From: Saccharospirillum sp.
GTDB taxonomy: Bacteria > Pseudomonadota > Gammaproteobacteria > Pseudomonadales > Natronospirillaceae
Length of the DNA stretch: 64,000 bases
Assembly: GCA_018402545.1 (NCBI GenBank)
Contig: JAGYIL010000003.1
Span: 62,001-126,000, forward strand
Reading direction: 5' to 3'
The translations under genes were made by a program, and so were the position numbers. This document shows, in pieces, positions 10,065 to 20,954 of the stretch. How positions within the stretch are numbered: position 1 is the first letter of the stretch; each line of letters starts with the position of its first letter. Under the pieces are notes generated by a model that saw only the letters and a program-made list of their open reading frames with translations, did no database searches and was not told the DNA's origin.

Positions 10065-11006
10065 ATGCCTTCGGCTACCGAACAAACCACCGAACCCTCT
10101 TCGCCAGTCGACACCCCTGTTTTTTACCCGCTTGAACATCTGGCGATACTCGATATTACCGGCACCGACGCCCTGACATTCCTGCAGGGCCAGGGCACCC
10201 AGGACTATCTGAAACGCCTGCCACAGGCGCCACTGCCAGGGGCATTCTGCACGCCCAAAGGGCGCGTGGTGGCAAACGTCTGGAACGTTCTGCTGTCGAC
10301 TGAACCGGCCACCGTCAAACTGGTGACCGAGCGCAGCGCCGCCGACACCCTGAAACGCCATCTGGCCAAGTACATCCCGTTCTTTCGCGGCTCTAAACTG
10401 ACGGACCAGAGCCAGGCGTTACATGGGCTAGGGTTATCCGGACCGGAAGCCGAACGCTGGCTGACCCGTGTACTGGGTGAAGGCAACAATGGTGTCTGGC
10501 GCAAGGGCAGCCATTTTGCGTTCAGCCTGCCCGACGGCCGCGCCCAGCTCTGGTTGTCGGCGCTGGCAGACGATTACGAAACCCTGATGGAGCAGATCGA
10601 AAATGCCTGGGTGCACCCTGCAGCCGACTGGCAAAAGCTGGACATCGTCGCCGGTTTTCCCTGGGTTAACGCCAGCCTGACCGGCGAGTTTGTGCCCCAG
10701 TCGATCGGGCTCGACCAACTCGACGGGATTTCATTCAACAAGGGTTGCTACACCGGCCAGGAAGTAATTTCCCGGCTTCACTATAAGGGACAGAGCAAGC
10801 GCGGCCTGCAACGCCTGCGCTGGCAGGGCGGAGCAACACCGGCCGGGCCAGAGGTCTACACCGCCACAGGCACCGCCGGCACCTGGATCAACTGGGTGGC
10901 AGACGGCACTCAATGCCTGGGGCTGGCCATGGTCAAACAGTCTGCCGAGACCCCGGCACTCTACCTGGACAGTGAGCGGCAGATACCGTTGGAGCTGCTA
11001 GACTAG
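10065..11006 (+). CDS. ygfZ: Folate-binding protein YgfZ
   Basis: YgfZ is a folate-binding protein related to the glycine-cleavage T-protein. It supports Fe-S enzymes such as the tRNA-modifying MiaB. The diagnostic motif KGCYTGQEVISR, containing the essential cysteine, is present at about residue 225. From the ATG at 10065 it is 313 aa. In-frame starts at 9993 and 9927 would add up to 46 residues unlike the family. No clear ribosome site marks the start, so it is uncertain. Neighbouring divergent sdhE is typical. Confidence 0.88.
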   Translation: MPSATEQTTEPSSPVDTPVFYPLEHLAILDITGTDALTFLQGQGTQDYLKRLPQAPLPGAFCTPKGRVVANVWNVLLSTEPATVKLVTERSAADTLKRHLAKYIPFFRGSKLTDQSQALHGLGLSGPEAERWLTRVLGEGNNGVWRKGSHFAFSLPDGRAQLWLSALADDYETLMEQIENAWVHPAADWQKLDIVAGFPWVNASLTGEFVPQSIGLDQLDGISFNKGCYTGQEVISRLHYKGQSKRGLQRLRWQGGATPAGPEVYTATGTAGTWINWVADGTQCLGLAMVKQSAETPALYLDSERQIPLELLD

Positions 11007-11106
11007 TTGATAAAGTGCCCGCAGGCCTGACTGCCTGACGCAGCATGCCCGTGTTACACTGCCCTACCGATGAACGGCATCCCGGTATCAAGGAAACGTT
11101 GGCCCC

Positions 11107-11943
11107 ATGAGCACACTGTTAGAGACAGTAAAGCAAGACATCATCGACGCGCTGAACAACGACCAACTGGTTCTGCCCAGTCTGCCAGAAGTAGCCCTGA
11201 AAGTGAGGGATACGGCCGAGGATCCGGATGCGACGATCAAACAACTAACCGACATTATTTCCCGCGACAGCGCCCTGAGCGCTCGCATCATCCGGGTGGT
11301 TAACAGCCCTCTGCTGCGTGCACCACAGGAAGTCCGGGACTTGTCGATGGCGGTCAGCCGTCTGGGCATGAACTACACCTCGAATCTGGCGATTGGCCTG
11401 GCCATGGAGCAGATGTTTCAGGCCACCTCAGACATGATCGACAAGCGTATGCGCCAGCTGTGGCGCCTGACCGGCCAGGTCTCGGCCATGGCAACCATAC
11501 TGGCACGTCAAACCGCCGTCGTGGGTGCCGAAGAGGCATTGCTGGCGGCCCTAGTGCACCGGCTGGGCGCCCTGCCCATTCTGACCTTCGCCGAAGAACG
11601 CGATGACCTGATTCTCGACAACATCACCCTGGGTCAGATCATTGATCAGCTCCACGGCCATCTGGGCAGTATCATCCTGGAACGCTGGGACTTTTCGCCG
11701 CAGCTCAGCCGGGTACCGCGTGACTATCGCAAATTCGACCGGTCACCGGCCGAGGCCGATCTGACCGACATCATCACCGTCGCAAATCTGGTTGTGCTGA
11801 AAGACAGCACCAGCGGCTGGTCCCGAATGGACTGGACCAAGGTCTCGGCCTTTGAACGACTGGCCCTGCCGAATGATCGCGAAGACCCACTCTATGCGGA
11901 ACTGGAGCGCGAGGCGGCAACCGCACAGGCCGCTTTCCTCTAG
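11107..11943 (+). CDS. HDOD domain protein
   Basis: A 278-aa protein made mostly of an HDOD domain (a catalytically degenerate HD-type output domain). Motifs include LPSLPEVALKV, SRDSALSARIIRVVNSP and AVSRLGM. Proteins of this kind act in signalling, often with c-di-GMP or chemotaxis-type systems. No sensory or GGDEF/EAL domain is attached. AAGGAAA lies upstream of the ATG. The TAG stop overlaps the stop of the convergent cysteine-cluster gene by 3 bp. Its partner is unknown. Confidence 0.85.
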   Translation: MSTLLETVKQDIIDALNNDQLVLPSLPEVALKVRDTAEDPDATIKQLTDIISRDSALSARIIRVVNSPLLRAPQEVRDLSMAVSRLGMNYTSNLAIGLAMEQMFQATSDMIDKRMRQLWRLTGQVSAMATILARQTAVVGAEEALLAALVHRLGALPILTFAEERDDLILDNITLGQIIDQLHGHLGSIILERWDFSPQLSRVPRDYRKFDRSPAEADLTDIITVANLVVLKDSTSGWSRMDWTKVSAFERLALPNDREDPLYAELEREAATAQAAFL

Positions 11944-12200
11944 GAAGCAGGTCTGGAGCTGACCTCCAGATCATCCAGTATCTGCAGAGCTTCTTCCCGG
12001 TTCGCCCCGCAAAACGCCGCCTCGGCCAGAAAGGCCGAGCATACGGCAGGCCGCTCGGGCCGCCCGAACAGGGCACAGCGGGCATCGTCCAATAAATGCA
12101 CACAACGCACACCGGCGGGCTTGCCCTCAGGCATCCCATGGAACGCCTGGTTAATTGACGGCGCGATGCAGCAGGCACCGCACCCGGAACGACATTGCAT
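11940..12200 (-). CDS. YkgJ-type cysteine cluster protein
   Basis: An 86-aa protein with a CxxxCxxCC-type cluster at its N-terminus (CRSGCGACC, residues 3-11), then RCVHL, ARCALF and PAVCSAF. This pattern marks the zinc- or iron-chelating YkgJ/UPF0153 family. The ATG at 12200 is preferred because it begins just before the cluster; an open frame upstream to 12230 has no family similarity. It overlaps the end of the HDOD gene tail to tail. Confidence 0.8.
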   Translation of the reverse strand: MQCRSGCGACCIAPSINQAFHGMPEGKPAGVRCVHLLDDARCALFGRPERPAVCSAFLAEAAFCGANREEALQILDDLEVSSRPAS

Positions 12201-12267
12201 AACCCACCTCTGGTAACATAGACGACTCAATTACCCCGCATCCCAACGCAGGAGACTCCGAGGCATA

Positions 12268-13038
12268 ATGGAACTGTACAGCGACACTCTGGGTTCAGGA
12301 CCCGATCTGGTCATCCTCCATGGCTTGTTTGGCAGCGGCGATAACTGGCGCAGCATCGCCAAATCGTTATCGGACCACTTTCGGGTTCATCTGCTGGATT
12401 TGCCCAACCATGGGCGTTCTCCCTGGGTAAAGCAACAGTCGTATCCGGTATTTGCCAGGGCAGTAACCGACTGGATGTCTTCACAAGGCATCGAAAACAC
12501 AGCTCTGCTCGGACATTCGATGGGAGGCAAAGTGGCCATGCAAATGGCACTGAACGACGCTCAATCCCACCTCAATAAACTGATTATTGTCGACATCGCG
12601 CCAAGAGCCTACCCGCCCCATCATCAGGACATCTTCCGTGCCCTGGCAAGCACGGACCTGAGTCAGTTCAAGAACCGTTCAGAGGTCGACGAAGCACTCA
12701 AAGACGGTATCGAAACCACAGGTATCCGCCAGTTCATCCTGAAAAGTCTATATCGAAACGACGAGGGTCAATTGGCCTGGCGCTTCAATCTGGAGGCGTT
12801 GCAACAGCAGTACGACAGCATCGCCAACGAACCCGACTTCGAGCATCCCTTTGAAGGACCAACGCTCTTTATCAAGGGTATGAACAGCCAGTACATTCAG
12901 ACCAGCGATCAGTCGGCTATCACCGAGCGCTTCCCGAAAGCGACCGCGAAGATCATTGAGGGAGCAGGCCACTGGCCCCATGCCGAAAAACCCGCCGCGT
13001 TTCTAAGAATTCTGGAACGGTTTCTGGAAGCCGACTAA
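12268..13038 (+). CDS. ybfF: Alpha/beta hydrolase, YbfF-type esterase
   Basis: A 256-aa single-domain hydrolase. The oxyanion region HGLFGSGDNW is near residues 18-27, the nucleophile serine is in LGHSMGG near 82, and the catalytic histidine is in GAGHWPHAEKP near 235. DLPNHGRSPW is typical of the YbfF/acyl-CoA esterase branch. AGGAG lies 17-21 bases upstream of the ATG. The natural substrate is not evident. It is a monocistronic gene between the divergent cysteine-cluster gene and a convergent small membrane protein. Confidence 0.85.
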   Translation: MELYSDTLGSGPDLVILHGLFGSGDNWRSIAKSLSDHFRVHLLDLPNHGRSPWVKQQSYPVFARAVTDWMSSQGIENTALLGHSMGGKVAMQMALNDAQSHLNKLIIVDIAPRAYPPHHQDIFRALASTDLSQFKNRSEVDEALKDGIETTGIRQFILKSLYRNDEGQLAWRFNLEALQQQYDSIANEPDFEHPFEGPTLFIKGMNSQYIQTSDQSAITERFPKATAKIIEGAGHWPHAEKPAAFLRILERFLEAD

Positions 13039-13389
13039 TTAAAAAGACTTGGAGCCGCCCTGCTCCAGGCGGCTCAGAAAATGACGCAACCGGATCTGCC
13101 CCGCCTCCTTGAACCGCACCTTGCCCGCGCGGGGCCGCAAACCCTGCTCGTCGTGCAGCTGAGCACAGTCTTTGCGCAGCGCTTCCAGATCCGGGTCATG
13201 GCGTATGGGCATATCCAGAAAGAACTGCCACTCATCCTCGCCCGCTTCACCTTCTAGCGCCCGGGTAATCAGTGCCTGAACGCTATCCTGAGTCGGGCGA
13301 TACACCGGGGCCTTGCCCCAGATCATCGCCAGCGTAACGCCGACTATCACTACAAGTGTGACGGCAAAGACGAGCAGAAATTCAGCCAC
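13039..13389 (-). CDS. Hypothetical single-pass membrane protein
   Basis: A 116-aa protein with one N-terminal hydrophobic segment (about residues 3-24) followed by a charged cytoplasmic domain. It starts 2 bp after the purL stop codon, so it is probably co-transcribed with purL. I do not recognise the family. The segment EDEWQFFLDMPIRHDPDLEALR looks like a conserved small-domain core. No function is assigned. Confidence 0.75.
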   Translation of the reverse strand: MAEFLLVFAVTLVVIVGVTLAMIWGKAPVYRPTQDSVQALITRALEGEAGEDEWQFFLDMPIRHDPDLEALRKDCAQLHDEQGLRPRAGKVRFKEAGQIRLRHFLSRLEQGGSKSF

Positions 13390-13391
13390 CG

Positions 13392-16300
13392 CTACCCGAC
13401 CCAGACCCGGGCATTGCGGAACATCCGCAGCCAGGGGCCGTCTTCCTGCCAGTGATCGGGCCGCCAGGAATTCGTGACCGACCGGAATACCCGCTCCGGG
13501 TGCGGCATCATGATGGTGATGCGACCATCGGTGTTGGTAAAACCGGTCATCCCCGCAATGGAACCATTAGGATTGAACGGATACCGCTGGGTCACTTCGC
13601 CGTAGTTGTCGACGTAACGCAGGGCGACCAGACCACTGTTGATCGCGTCATCGGCGTGGGCCTGGTCGCGAAACTCGGTCAGGCCCTCGCCATGGGCAAC
13701 GGGTATCGGCAAACGTGACCCGGCCATGCCCGCCAGGAAAATAGACGGCGATTCGGGGATCTCGACCATAACGGTTCGGGCTTCGAATTGCTCCGATTCA
13801 TTGCGCACGAAGTGCGGCCAGTGATCGGTGCCGGGCATCAGATCGCGCAGGTTCGACAGCATTTGGCAGCCGTTGCACACCCCGAGCGAGAAGGTCGAGG
13901 GGTCGTGAAAAAACGCCTGGAACATATCGCGGACACGGTCATTGAAGCGAATGGTTTTGGCCCAGCCTTCGCCTGCGCCAAGTACGTCGCCGTAGGAAAA
14001 GCCACCACAGGCTACCAGACCGCGGAACTCGCTCAGCGAACGCCGGCCCGTCAGCAGGTCGCTCATGTGGACATCGACAGTATCAAAGCCGGCCCGGTCA
14101 AAGGCGGCGGCCATTTCAACCTGGCCATTAACGCCCTGCTCCCGCAGTACGGCGACTTTCGGGCGTGCGCTCGAATCGACAGATCGGGTGACATCGCTGT
14201 TCGGGTCAAACGTCAATTGGGCATGCAGGCCAGGGTCGTTGGCGTTCAGCCAGGCATCGTACTCCTGCCGGGCACAGGCCTCGTTGTCGCGCAGGGCCTG
14301 AATGCGGTAGCTGGTTTCGGTCCACAGGCGCAGCAAATCCGTTCGTGCCTTGACCAGCACTTCCTCTTCTTCATCGCAGAAACGAATGAAGTCATCGTCA
14401 TTACACTGGCCAATCACCGCCGAACAGTCACCAAGGCCTGCCGCCGTCAGTTGCTGCAGGACGTCTTCGGTTTGCGCCTGTGCAACCTGAATAACGGCAC
14501 CCAGCTCCTCGGAAAACAAGGCGGCGGTGACATCATCACCGGCAAAACGTTCGACTTTTATGTCGATGCCGGTACGACCGGCAAAAGCCATTTCACAGAG
14601 CGTTGCAAACAAGCCGCCGTCGGAACGGTCGTGATAGGCCAACAGTTTGCCATCGGCAACCAGCCCCTGCATCACCGCCCAGAAGGCCTTCATGTCTTCA
14701 CTGTCGTCCAGGTCGACCGGCTCAGAACCGACCTTGCGATAGACCTGTGCCAGCGCTGACCCGCCCAGGCGGTTCTGGCCACGGCCCAGATCGATCAGTA
14801 TCAGATCGGTCTCGCCCTTATCCGTCCGCAATTCTGGCGTCACGGTTTTGCGCACATCATCCACCGGCGCCAGGCCCGACACGATCAGGCTGAGCGGCGC
14901 AGTGACGGCCTTGGTGCGCCCGGCTTCGTCCCAGGTGGTGCGCATCGACATAGAGTCTTTGCCGACCGGTATGGTCAGACCCAGGTCGGGACAGAGTTCC
15001 AGCCCCACGGCCTTGACGGTGTCGTACAGGGCCTGATCTTCGCCGGGGTGGCCAGCGGCAGCCATCCAGTTGGCCGACAAGCGAACCAGCTCCAGCTCGC
15101 CAATGGACACAGACGCCAGGTTGGTCAACACCTCGGCTACCGCCACACGGCCGGAGGCCGGGGCATTCAACAGCGCCAGCGGTGTGCGCTCACCCATGGC
15201 CATGGCTTCGCCGGTGTAGCCGGAAAAACCGGTTGTGGTCACCGCCGCATCCGCTACCGGAATTTGCCAGCGGCCTACCATCTGGTCGCGAGCGACCATA
15301 CCGGTAATGGAGCGGTCGCCAATGGTGATCAGAAAGCTCTTGCTGGCGACGGCCGGCAAGCGCAGCACCCGTTCGGCCGCCTCATGCAAATCAATGCCCC
15401 GGGTCGAAAACGGGCTTGGCTCAAAACTCTGGCGCTCAAACTGACGCTCCATACGTGGCGCCTTGCCGAGCAGAATATCCAGCGGCATATCAACCGCTTT
15501 GTTGCCAAAGTGCCGGTCATTCAGTACCAGCTGGCGTTTTTCGGTCGCAGTACCGATAACGGCGAAGGGGCAGCGTTCGCGCTGGCAAATGGCTTCAAAT
15601 TCAGCCAGTCGCTCCGGGGTAACCGCCAGCACGTAGCGTTCCTGGCTTTCGTTGCTCCAGACCGCCAGTGGTGACATGCCCGGTTCGTCGTTGGGGATAT
15701 CGCGTAACTGGAAGTCACCGCCACGCCCGCCATCATTAACCAGTTCCGGAAAGGCGTTCGACAGACCACCGGCGCCCACGTCGTGGATAAAGGCCACCGG
15801 GTTGTTGGCACCCAGCTGCCAGCAGCGGTCGATCACTTCCTGGCAGCGTCGCTCCATTTCGGGGTTGCCACGCTGAACCGAGGCGAAATCCAGATCTTCG
15901 TTGCCTTCGGCGCTGTCCATCGACGAGGCAGCACCGCCACCCAGGCCAATCTGCATGGCCGGGCCACCGAGCACGATCAGCGCCGAATCGGCCGGAATGG
16001 CGTCCCACGCCTTGTCGACGTGGTCTTCGCGGATGTTGCCGTAACCACCAGCAATCATGATCGGTTTGTGATAGCCGCGCACTTCGGTGCCGTTGACACC
16101 GGCCGCCGACATTTCATAGGTGCGGAAATAGCCCAGCAGGTTAGGCCGGCCGAATTCGTTGTTAAACGCCGCCGCGCCTAATGGGCCGTCAATCATGATA
16201 TCCAGCGCCGACACAATGCGACCCGGCTTGCCATACTGGCTTTCCCAGGGCTGCACGAACCCCGGAATATTCAGGTCCGATACGCTGAAACCGGCCAGGC

Positions 16301-17303
16301 CGGCCTTGGGCTTGCCACCGGTTCCGGTAGCGCCCTCGTCGCGGATCTCGCCACCGGCACCGGTCGCCGCCCCGGCAAAGGGAGCGATGGCTGTGGGGTG
16401 GTTATGGGTTTCAACCTTGAACAGGATGTGCACATTTTCTTCGTGATAGCGGTACTGATGATCCGCATCCGGGTAGAACCTGCCCGTGCGGAAGCCTTCA
16501 ACGACGGCTGCATTGTCTTTATAGGCCGAGAGCACACCCGCCGAATTATGCTGATAGGTGTTCTTGATCATCTTGAACAGCGACCAGGGCTGCTCCTCGC
16601 CGTCAATCGTCCAGGTCGCATTGAAAATTTTGTGCCGGCAATGCTCTGAGTTGGCCTGGGCAAACATCATCAGCTCGACATCGGTCGGGTCGCGCTCCAG
16701 GCGCTGGTAGGCCTCAACCAGATAATCCATTTCATCGTCGGCCAGAGCCAACCCCAGCGACTGATTAGCCTCGGCCAGCGCCTCCCGGCCACCCGTGAGA
16801 ATGCCCACCTGACTGAGGGGTCGCGGCTCGTGATGACTAAACAGATGAGCGGCATCGGGCGTGTCATACACCACCGATTCGGTCATCCGGTCATGCAGCG
16901 CCTGGCCAACCTGTCGCACTTCGTCTTCGTTTAATGGTTCATCGGTACGAATGCAATAACGGACGCCACGTTCCAGCCGCCGTATGGACGACAGGCCACT
17001 GTTTCTGGCAATGTCGGTGGCCTTGCTCGACCAGGGCGAAATGGTGCCAAACCGCGGCAATACCCAGACCGGGGCGCCATCGACCGATTCGACGTCAACC
17101 CGGGGGCCATAGTGCAGCAATTGCTCCAGTGTATCCTGTTCGCTTGCCGTCAGGTCCCCTGAGGTGTCGGCAAAATGCATGTACTCTGCGTAGACATCCC
17201 GAATCCGGGCGGCAAGCCCGGCATCCAGCACGGTCGGCAAGCGGGCCAGCAAGCGCTGACGGCGAAACGTGGATAAAACGGGATTTCCTCGGAGTATCAG
17301 CAT
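13392..17303 (-). CDS. purL: Phosphoribosylformylglycinamidine synthase
   Basis: The single-chain PurL converts FGAR, glutamine and ATP to FGAM in purine synthesis. I use the ATG at 17303 (1303 aa), close to E. coli's 1295; an in-frame start 78 bp upstream is not family-like. Visible parts are the N-terminal PurS-like domain, ATP-binding synthetase domains ([28 protein letters not shown]-like [15 protein letters not shown]) and a C-terminal class I glutaminase with [10 protein letters not shown] (catalytic cysteine) and PHPERVF. It is divergent from mltF with only 39 bp between starts. Confidence 0.97.
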   Translation of the reverse strand: MLILRGNPVLSTFRRQRLLARLPTVLDAGLAARIRDVYAEYMHFADTSGDLTASEQDTLEQLLHYGPRVDVESVDGAPVWVLPRFGTISPWSSKATDIARNSGLSSIRRLERGVRYCIRTDEPLNEDEVRQVGQALHDRMTESVVYDTPDAAHLFSHHEPRPLSQVGILTGGREALAEANQSLGLALADDEMDYLVEAYQRLERDPTDVELMMFAQANSEHCRHKIFNATWTIDGEEQPWSLFKMIKNTYQHNSAGVLSAYKDNAAVVEGFRTGRFYPDADHQYRYHEENVHILFKVETHNHPTAIAPFAGAATGAGGEIRDEGATGTGGKPKAGLAGFSVSDLNIPGFVQPWESQYGKPGRIVSALDIMIDGPLGAAAFNNEFGRPNLLGYFRTYEMSAAGVNGTEVRGYHKPIMIAGGYGNIREDHVDKAWDAIPADSALIVLGGPAMQIGLGGGAASSMDSAEGNEDLDFASVQRGNPEMERRCQEVIDRCWQLGANNPVAFIHDVGAGGLSNAFPELVNDGGRGGDFQLRDIPNDEPGMSPLAVWSNESQERYVLAVTPERLAEFEAICQRERCPFAVIGTATEKRQLVLNDRHFGNKAVDMPLDILLGKAPRMERQFERQSFEPSPFSTRGIDLHEAAERVLRLPAVASKSFLITIGDRSITGMVARDQMVGRWQIPVADAAVTTTGFSGYTGEAMAMGERTPLALLNAPASGRVAVAEVLTNLASVSIGELELVRLSANWMAAAGHPGEDQALYDTVKAVGLELCPDLGLTIPVGKDSMSMRTTWDEAGRTKAVTAPLSLIVSGLAPVDDVRKTVTPELRTDKGETDLILIDLGRGQNRLGGSALAQVYRKVGSEPVDLDDSEDMKAFWAVMQGLVADGKLLAYHDRSDGGLFATLCEMAFAGRTGIDIKVERFAGDDVTAALFSEELGAVIQVAQAQTEDVLQQLTAAGLGDCSAVIGQCNDDDFIRFCDEEEEVLVKARTDLLRLWTETSYRIQALRDNEACARQEYDAWLNANDPGLHAQLTFDPNSDVTRSVDSSARPKVAVLREQGVNGQVEMAAAFDRAGFDTVDVHMSDLLTGRRSLSEFRGLVACGGFSYGDVLGAGEGWAKTIRFNDRVRDMFQAFFHDPSTFSLGVCNGCQMLSNLRDLMPGTDHWPHFVRNESEQFEARTVMVEIPESPSIFLAGMAGSRLPIPVAHGEGLTEFRDQAHADDAINSGLVALRYVDNYGEVTQRYPFNPNGSIAGMTGFTNTDGRITIMMPHPERVFRSVTNSWRPDHWQEDGPWLRMFRNARVWVG

Positions 17304-17342
17304 ATCGGGGCCTGTTCTGGATGCGGGCAAAAATCGGCGCGT

Positions 17343-18854
17343 ATGGTAGCCGAAAAACAGGTAAAATGGCACTGCAATCAAAGCCGTATCAAACCCCGGG
17401 GACCGCGCTTGTTACTGACCAGACGTTCAATTTTTTCTTTCTGCCAAGGCGCGATACTGGTGTTATTGCTGGCGGGCATCGGCTTCTGGGTAGCCACCGG
17501 TTTCAGCTGGCACAACCACTGGCAACGGGTACAGGCGCGAGACACCCTGATCATCGCCATTCGGGAAACGGACGGTGTCTATGTACAGTACGACCAGACC
17601 ATGGCGGGCCTGGAATACGATCTGGCCCAACTGCTGGGCCGACAACTGGGCCTCGACGTTCAGCTGTTCGCGGTTAGCGATCTGCCCGACCTGTATCGTG
17701 CGCTGGCGGCCGGGGCTGTAGACATGGCGCTCACAGGCACCACCTATAACGCCAGCCAGCAAGCCTTTACACCCGGGCTGCCCTACCTGATGACCCGTGT
17801 CGGACTGGCCCGGGAGATGGCCAGCACAGCGCCAGAACTCGATCAGCAGCGCATTGCCACGCTCGACCCGGTCAGCCACGGCGGCCTCAGCGACCGTCTG
17901 ACTACAGACAACCCGGCGCTGGACATGACGCTGACCAGCGCCGGTCCTGCCGAACTGATGACCCGCATCGACATGGGCGAGCTCGATATGGCGCTGCTCG
18001 ATGAACGTGATTTTCTGGTGATGCGCCCGTTTTTCCCCAACCAGCGTTTCGACCCGCTGACCGAGCACCCGCGGCCAGTCGCCCCGCTGTTTCGCAACCA
18101 GCGCGATCGCTCCCTGATCGATGCAGTTAATAACGCCTTGCGCGAACTCGAACAGACCGAACTGATCCCCCGACTGGAAGATCGTTATCTCGGCCACACC
18201 CGTGATTTCGACTACGTAGGTAATCTGACCTTCGAACGCCACATCGGCTCACGATTGCCAGAGTTTGAAGCCGACTTTCGGGAACAGGCCGATCTGCACG
18301 GACTGGATTGGCGCCTACTGGCAGCCGTGGCCTATCAGGAGAGTCATTGGCGGCGCAATGCGGTTTCGCCAACCGGTGTGCGAGGGCTGATGATGGTTAC
18401 GCTGACGACCGCGCGAGAAATGGGTATCGATAACCGGCTCGACCCGCGGCAGAGCATTCAGGCCGGCAGTCGCTATCTGGCGAGTCTGCACAGGCGCATT
18501 CCCGAACGGATCCAGGAACCGGACCGCACCTGGATGGCCCTGGCATCTTACAATGTCGGCGCCGGGCACCTCGAAGATGCCCGCATAATCACCGAAACCC
18601 TGGGTGACGATCCGGATTCATGGCTCGACGTTCGCCGGCACCTGCCCAAACTGGCACTTAAGGAATGGCACCCTTATACCCGCTTCGGGTATGCCCGGGG
18701 CCGGGAACCCGTGGTGTACGTCGCAAACATAAGGCGGTATTACAACGTACTGTTACGCGCCTTTCCCGAACAACAGTCAGAGCCTGGTGTCTTTTTCACA
18801 GACCGGCTGGAAACCCTGCCGATGCCGGGCCTGACCGTAACCCCCGGCCCCTGA
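17343..18854 (+). CDS. mltF: Membrane-bound lytic transglycosylase F
   Basis: MltF cleaves peptidoglycan glycan strands with 1,6-anhydro-muramyl formation. At 503 aa it has a TM/signal segment at about residues 34-54 and an SBP_bac_3-like regulatory domain (about 65-290). The C-terminal catalytic SLT domain (about 310-460) contains the [11 protein letters not shown] motif with its catalytic glutamate, and [11 protein letters not shown]. The first 25 residues may not be translated: a TTG at about 17408 is an alternative start closer to the TM segment. It is divergent from purL, as in many gammaproteobacteria. Confidence 0.92.
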   Translation: MVAEKQVKWHCNQSRIKPRGPRLLLTRRSIFSFCQGAILVLLLAGIGFWVATGFSWHNHWQRVQARDTLIIAIRETDGVYVQYDQTMAGLEYDLAQLLGRQLGLDVQLFAVSDLPDLYRALAAGAVDMALTGTTYNASQQAFTPGLPYLMTRVGLAREMASTAPELDQQRIATLDPVSHGGLSDRLTTDNPALDMTLTSAGPAELMTRIDMGELDMALLDERDFLVMRPFFPNQRFDPLTEHPRPVAPLFRNQRDRSLIDAVNNALRELEQTELIPRLEDRYLGHTRDFDYVGNLTFERHIGSRLPEFEADFREQADLHGLDWRLLAAVAYQESHWRRNAVSPTGVRGLMMVTLTTAREMGIDNRLDPRQSIQAGSRYLASLHRRIPERIQEPDRTWMALASYNVGAGHLEDARIITETLGDDPDSWLDVRRHLPKLALKEWHPYTRFGYARGREPVVYVANIRRYYNVLLRAFPEQQSEPGVFFTDRLETLPMPGLTVTPGP

Positions 18855-18862
18855 CACTGACT

Positions 18863-19795
18863 TCAGAACGTCAATTTGAAACCGGTCATCCAACGCCACT
18901 GTTCGGGCTCCGGCTGCCAGCGAATTTCTGAATAATTGAGTATGGCATCACTGAATACCTGGTCGATGCCAAAGGCCCAATAACTGGCCTCATCCGAGGC
19001 ATTTTGCAGGTTATCACGGCCATAACTCAACTTGCTGACGACGGTACCGGCCAGGTAGGCACCTACCAGATCCCAGGCTACGACCTCTTCCCGATACAAG
19101 GCACTGCCACCAAGTTGCAGACCGTCGCTTTCCCACAGAATGGAACTGCCGAAAAGGCCAGCGTCGAAGGCATCGTTGCGTCGGTAGGTCAGCGCCACAC
19201 TGCCTTCCGGCGTGTCGAGACCCGCTGCGACTGCCCACTGCTGCAACGTAGAGGAAGCCGTTTCATCCTCAAAGGTCCACTGACCACTGATGTACATCAG
19301 CTCGCCATTACTTGCGGTGAACTCAAGGCTGGGCTGTTCAAGACCAAGGCCGTTACGGGCACTGTAGGTATCAATGGCCAGCGCATCGGTGAACCGGTCG
19401 GCACTGGTCGGTTGTGAGCCATCGTAACCATGCATCTGGTCAATCGGGTCAGCCAGCAAGCGCTGCTCCAGGCTGCGCAACTGGCCACCCCGTATGCTGT
19501 AAAGCGGTTGCAGCCATTCAATAAACACCTGTCGGCTGGAAACCGGCTCGTCCAGAGACAGCGGATCAAGATCGGCCTCCAGTACCGCGCGATACTGGCT
19601 GCCGGTTACCGACTCCAGCACCTCCAGCCCGAGCCAGCTGTTCGGAGCCTGCAGATACCAGCGCCCTTCGCCATCCAGAGCCGGTTCAAGGTAGGCACCC
19701 TGCACTTGCAACTGCCCGGTTACCCGGGATTCCGCGCCCCATGCCAGGCCAGACCCGGCTAACAGCACCAGCGCTACATTGACGTGTTTTTGCAT
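18863..19795 (-). CDS. Porin-like outer-membrane beta-barrel protein
   Basis: A 310-aa exported protein: signal peptide residues 1-20 (cut after GLAWG-A), then alternating aromatic/hydrophobic strands and a C-terminal phenylalanine (KLTF), the hallmark of outer-membrane barrels. Short glycine/aspartate turns separate the strands, as in gram-negative porins. Its ATG overlaps the purU stop (TGATG), so it may be translationally coupled to purU, which is an odd pairing. Specific substrate unknown. Confidence 0.75.
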   Translation of the reverse strand: MQKHVNVALVLLAGSGLAWGAESRVTGQLQVQGAYLEPALDGEGRWYLQAPNSWLGLEVLESVTGSQYRAVLEADLDPLSLDEPVSSRQVFIEWLQPLYSIRGGQLRSLEQRLLADPIDQMHGYDGSQPTSADRFTDALAIDTYSARNGLGLEQPSLEFTASNGELMYISGQWTFEDETASSTLQQWAVAAGLDTPEGSVALTYRRNDAFDAGLFGSSILWESDGLQLGGSALYREEVVAWDLVGAYLAGTVVSKLSYGRDNLQNASDEASYWAFGIDQVFSDAILNYSEIRWQPEPEQWRWMTGFKLTF

Positions 19796-20649
19796 CAGTT
19801 GAATACCACCGTTTTATTGCCGTGAACCAGAACCCGGTCTTCCAGATGCCAGCGCAACCCTCGCGCCAGCACGGTACGCTCGCAATCTTTTCCAAGCCGT
19901 ACCATATCTTCAATTTCATCCCGATGAGACACCCGGATCACATCCTGATCGATGATCGGGCCAGCGTCGAGGTCGGCGGTCACATAATGGCAGGTCGCCC
20001 CAATAAGTTTGACGCCACGCTCATAGGCCTGGTGATAGGGTCTGGCACCAATAAAAGAGGGCAAAAAGCTGTGGTGAATGTTGATGACCCGATACGGCAT
20101 GCGGGCACACAGGTCTGCGGGCAGAATTTGCATGTAACGCGCCAGCACCACGGTATCCGCCGCATGCTGTTCAATAAGCCGTTCGACTTCCGCAAAATGC
20201 GGCGCCTTGTTGGCTGGGTCGACCGGTACATGAAAGAACGGAATGGCGTGCCACTCGGCCAGACTGCGCAGTGAATCGTGGTTGGAGATAATACAGGCAA
20301 TGTCACAATGCAAATCACCGCTGTGCCAGCGGTTCAGAATATCCGCCAGGCAATGACTGTCGCGACTCACCATCAGGGCCAGTCGCGGTCGCTGGTCACT
20401 GTCGGTCACGCGCCAGGTCATGCCCAGCTCTTCGGCGATGGGCGCAAACTGACGTGCCAGCTCTTGCGCATCGAACGGTAATGAACTGGCTTTGATTTCA
20501 TTGCGCATGAAAAACCACCCTTGCTCCAGATCGGCGTGGTGATTGGCCTCCAGAATGCTGCCATTATGGTCGGCCAGAAACCGGCTGACCCGGGCAACAA
20601 TGCCAACTCGGTCCGGACAGGACATCACCAGGCGAAAAACGCGTTCCAT
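19795..20649 (-). CDS. purU: Formyltetrahydrofolate deformylase
   Basis: PurU hydrolyses 10-formyl-THF to THF and formate, balancing one-carbon pools. At 284 aa it has an N-terminal ACT domain (about residues 5-85, with CPDRVGIVARVSRFL) and a C-terminal formyltransferase domain. Catalytic motifs are NIHHSFLPSF and the aspartate in DLDAGPIIDQD. It is divergent from dksA and followed by the porin-like gene with a 1-bp overlap. Confidence 0.95.
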   Translation of the reverse strand: MERVFRLVMSCPDRVGIVARVSRFLADHNGSILEANHHADLEQGWFFMRNEIKASSLPFDAQELARQFAPIAEELGMTWRVTDSDQRPRLALMVSRDSHCLADILNRWHSGDLHCDIACIISNHDSLRSLAEWHAIPFFHVPVDPANKAPHFAEVERLIEQHAADTVVLARYMQILPADLCARMPYRVINIHHSFLPSFIGARPYHQAYERGVKLIGATCHYVTADLDAGPIIDQDVIRVSHRDEIEDMVRLGKDCERTVLARGLRWHLEDRVLVHGNKTVVFN

Positions 20650-20954
20650 TCAGTTCTACTCCAAGGGCTTGAATTTGCAGAAAAAAAGCTATTTTAACCG
20701 AATGGGCGATGATATATGATGTGCCCTCTTTTGACGACACTGGCTATTATTTAACCATCCAGGTACGACGGCAGGGTGGTCAAAGTCCGGCTTGATCAGG
20801 GTCTGGCTCACTGTCTCTAACACAGCGCCCAAGCTCTCAACTCCGGAACGACGACCCGATCAGTGCCTCGATCAATAACCGGCCAGGTTGCAAGATCGCA
20901 ACACAGTTCGCATGGGTTTTTATCCCAGCGGCATCACAGCACAGGAATCGCTTT
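20650..20954 (+). promoter_or_regulatory. 305-bp leader region between purU and dksA
   Basis: This gap has no gene. A sigma-70-like candidate for dksA is TTTTAA (20692-20697), 17 bp, then TATGAT (20715-20720), which would give a leader of about 230 nt. I looked for a Zur-type palindrome, because DksA2 genes are Zur-controlled in Pseudomonas aeruginosa, and saw none. The dksA ribosome site AGGA lies just before the start. Confidence 0.35.

Noticed and set aside
11940-11943. Possible fusion of HDOD and cysteine-cluster genes
   Set aside because: They are on opposite strands and only share stop-codon bases.
20650-20954. Zur box before the DksA2-type gene
   Set aside because: No palindrome resembling the Zur consensus is present in the leader.
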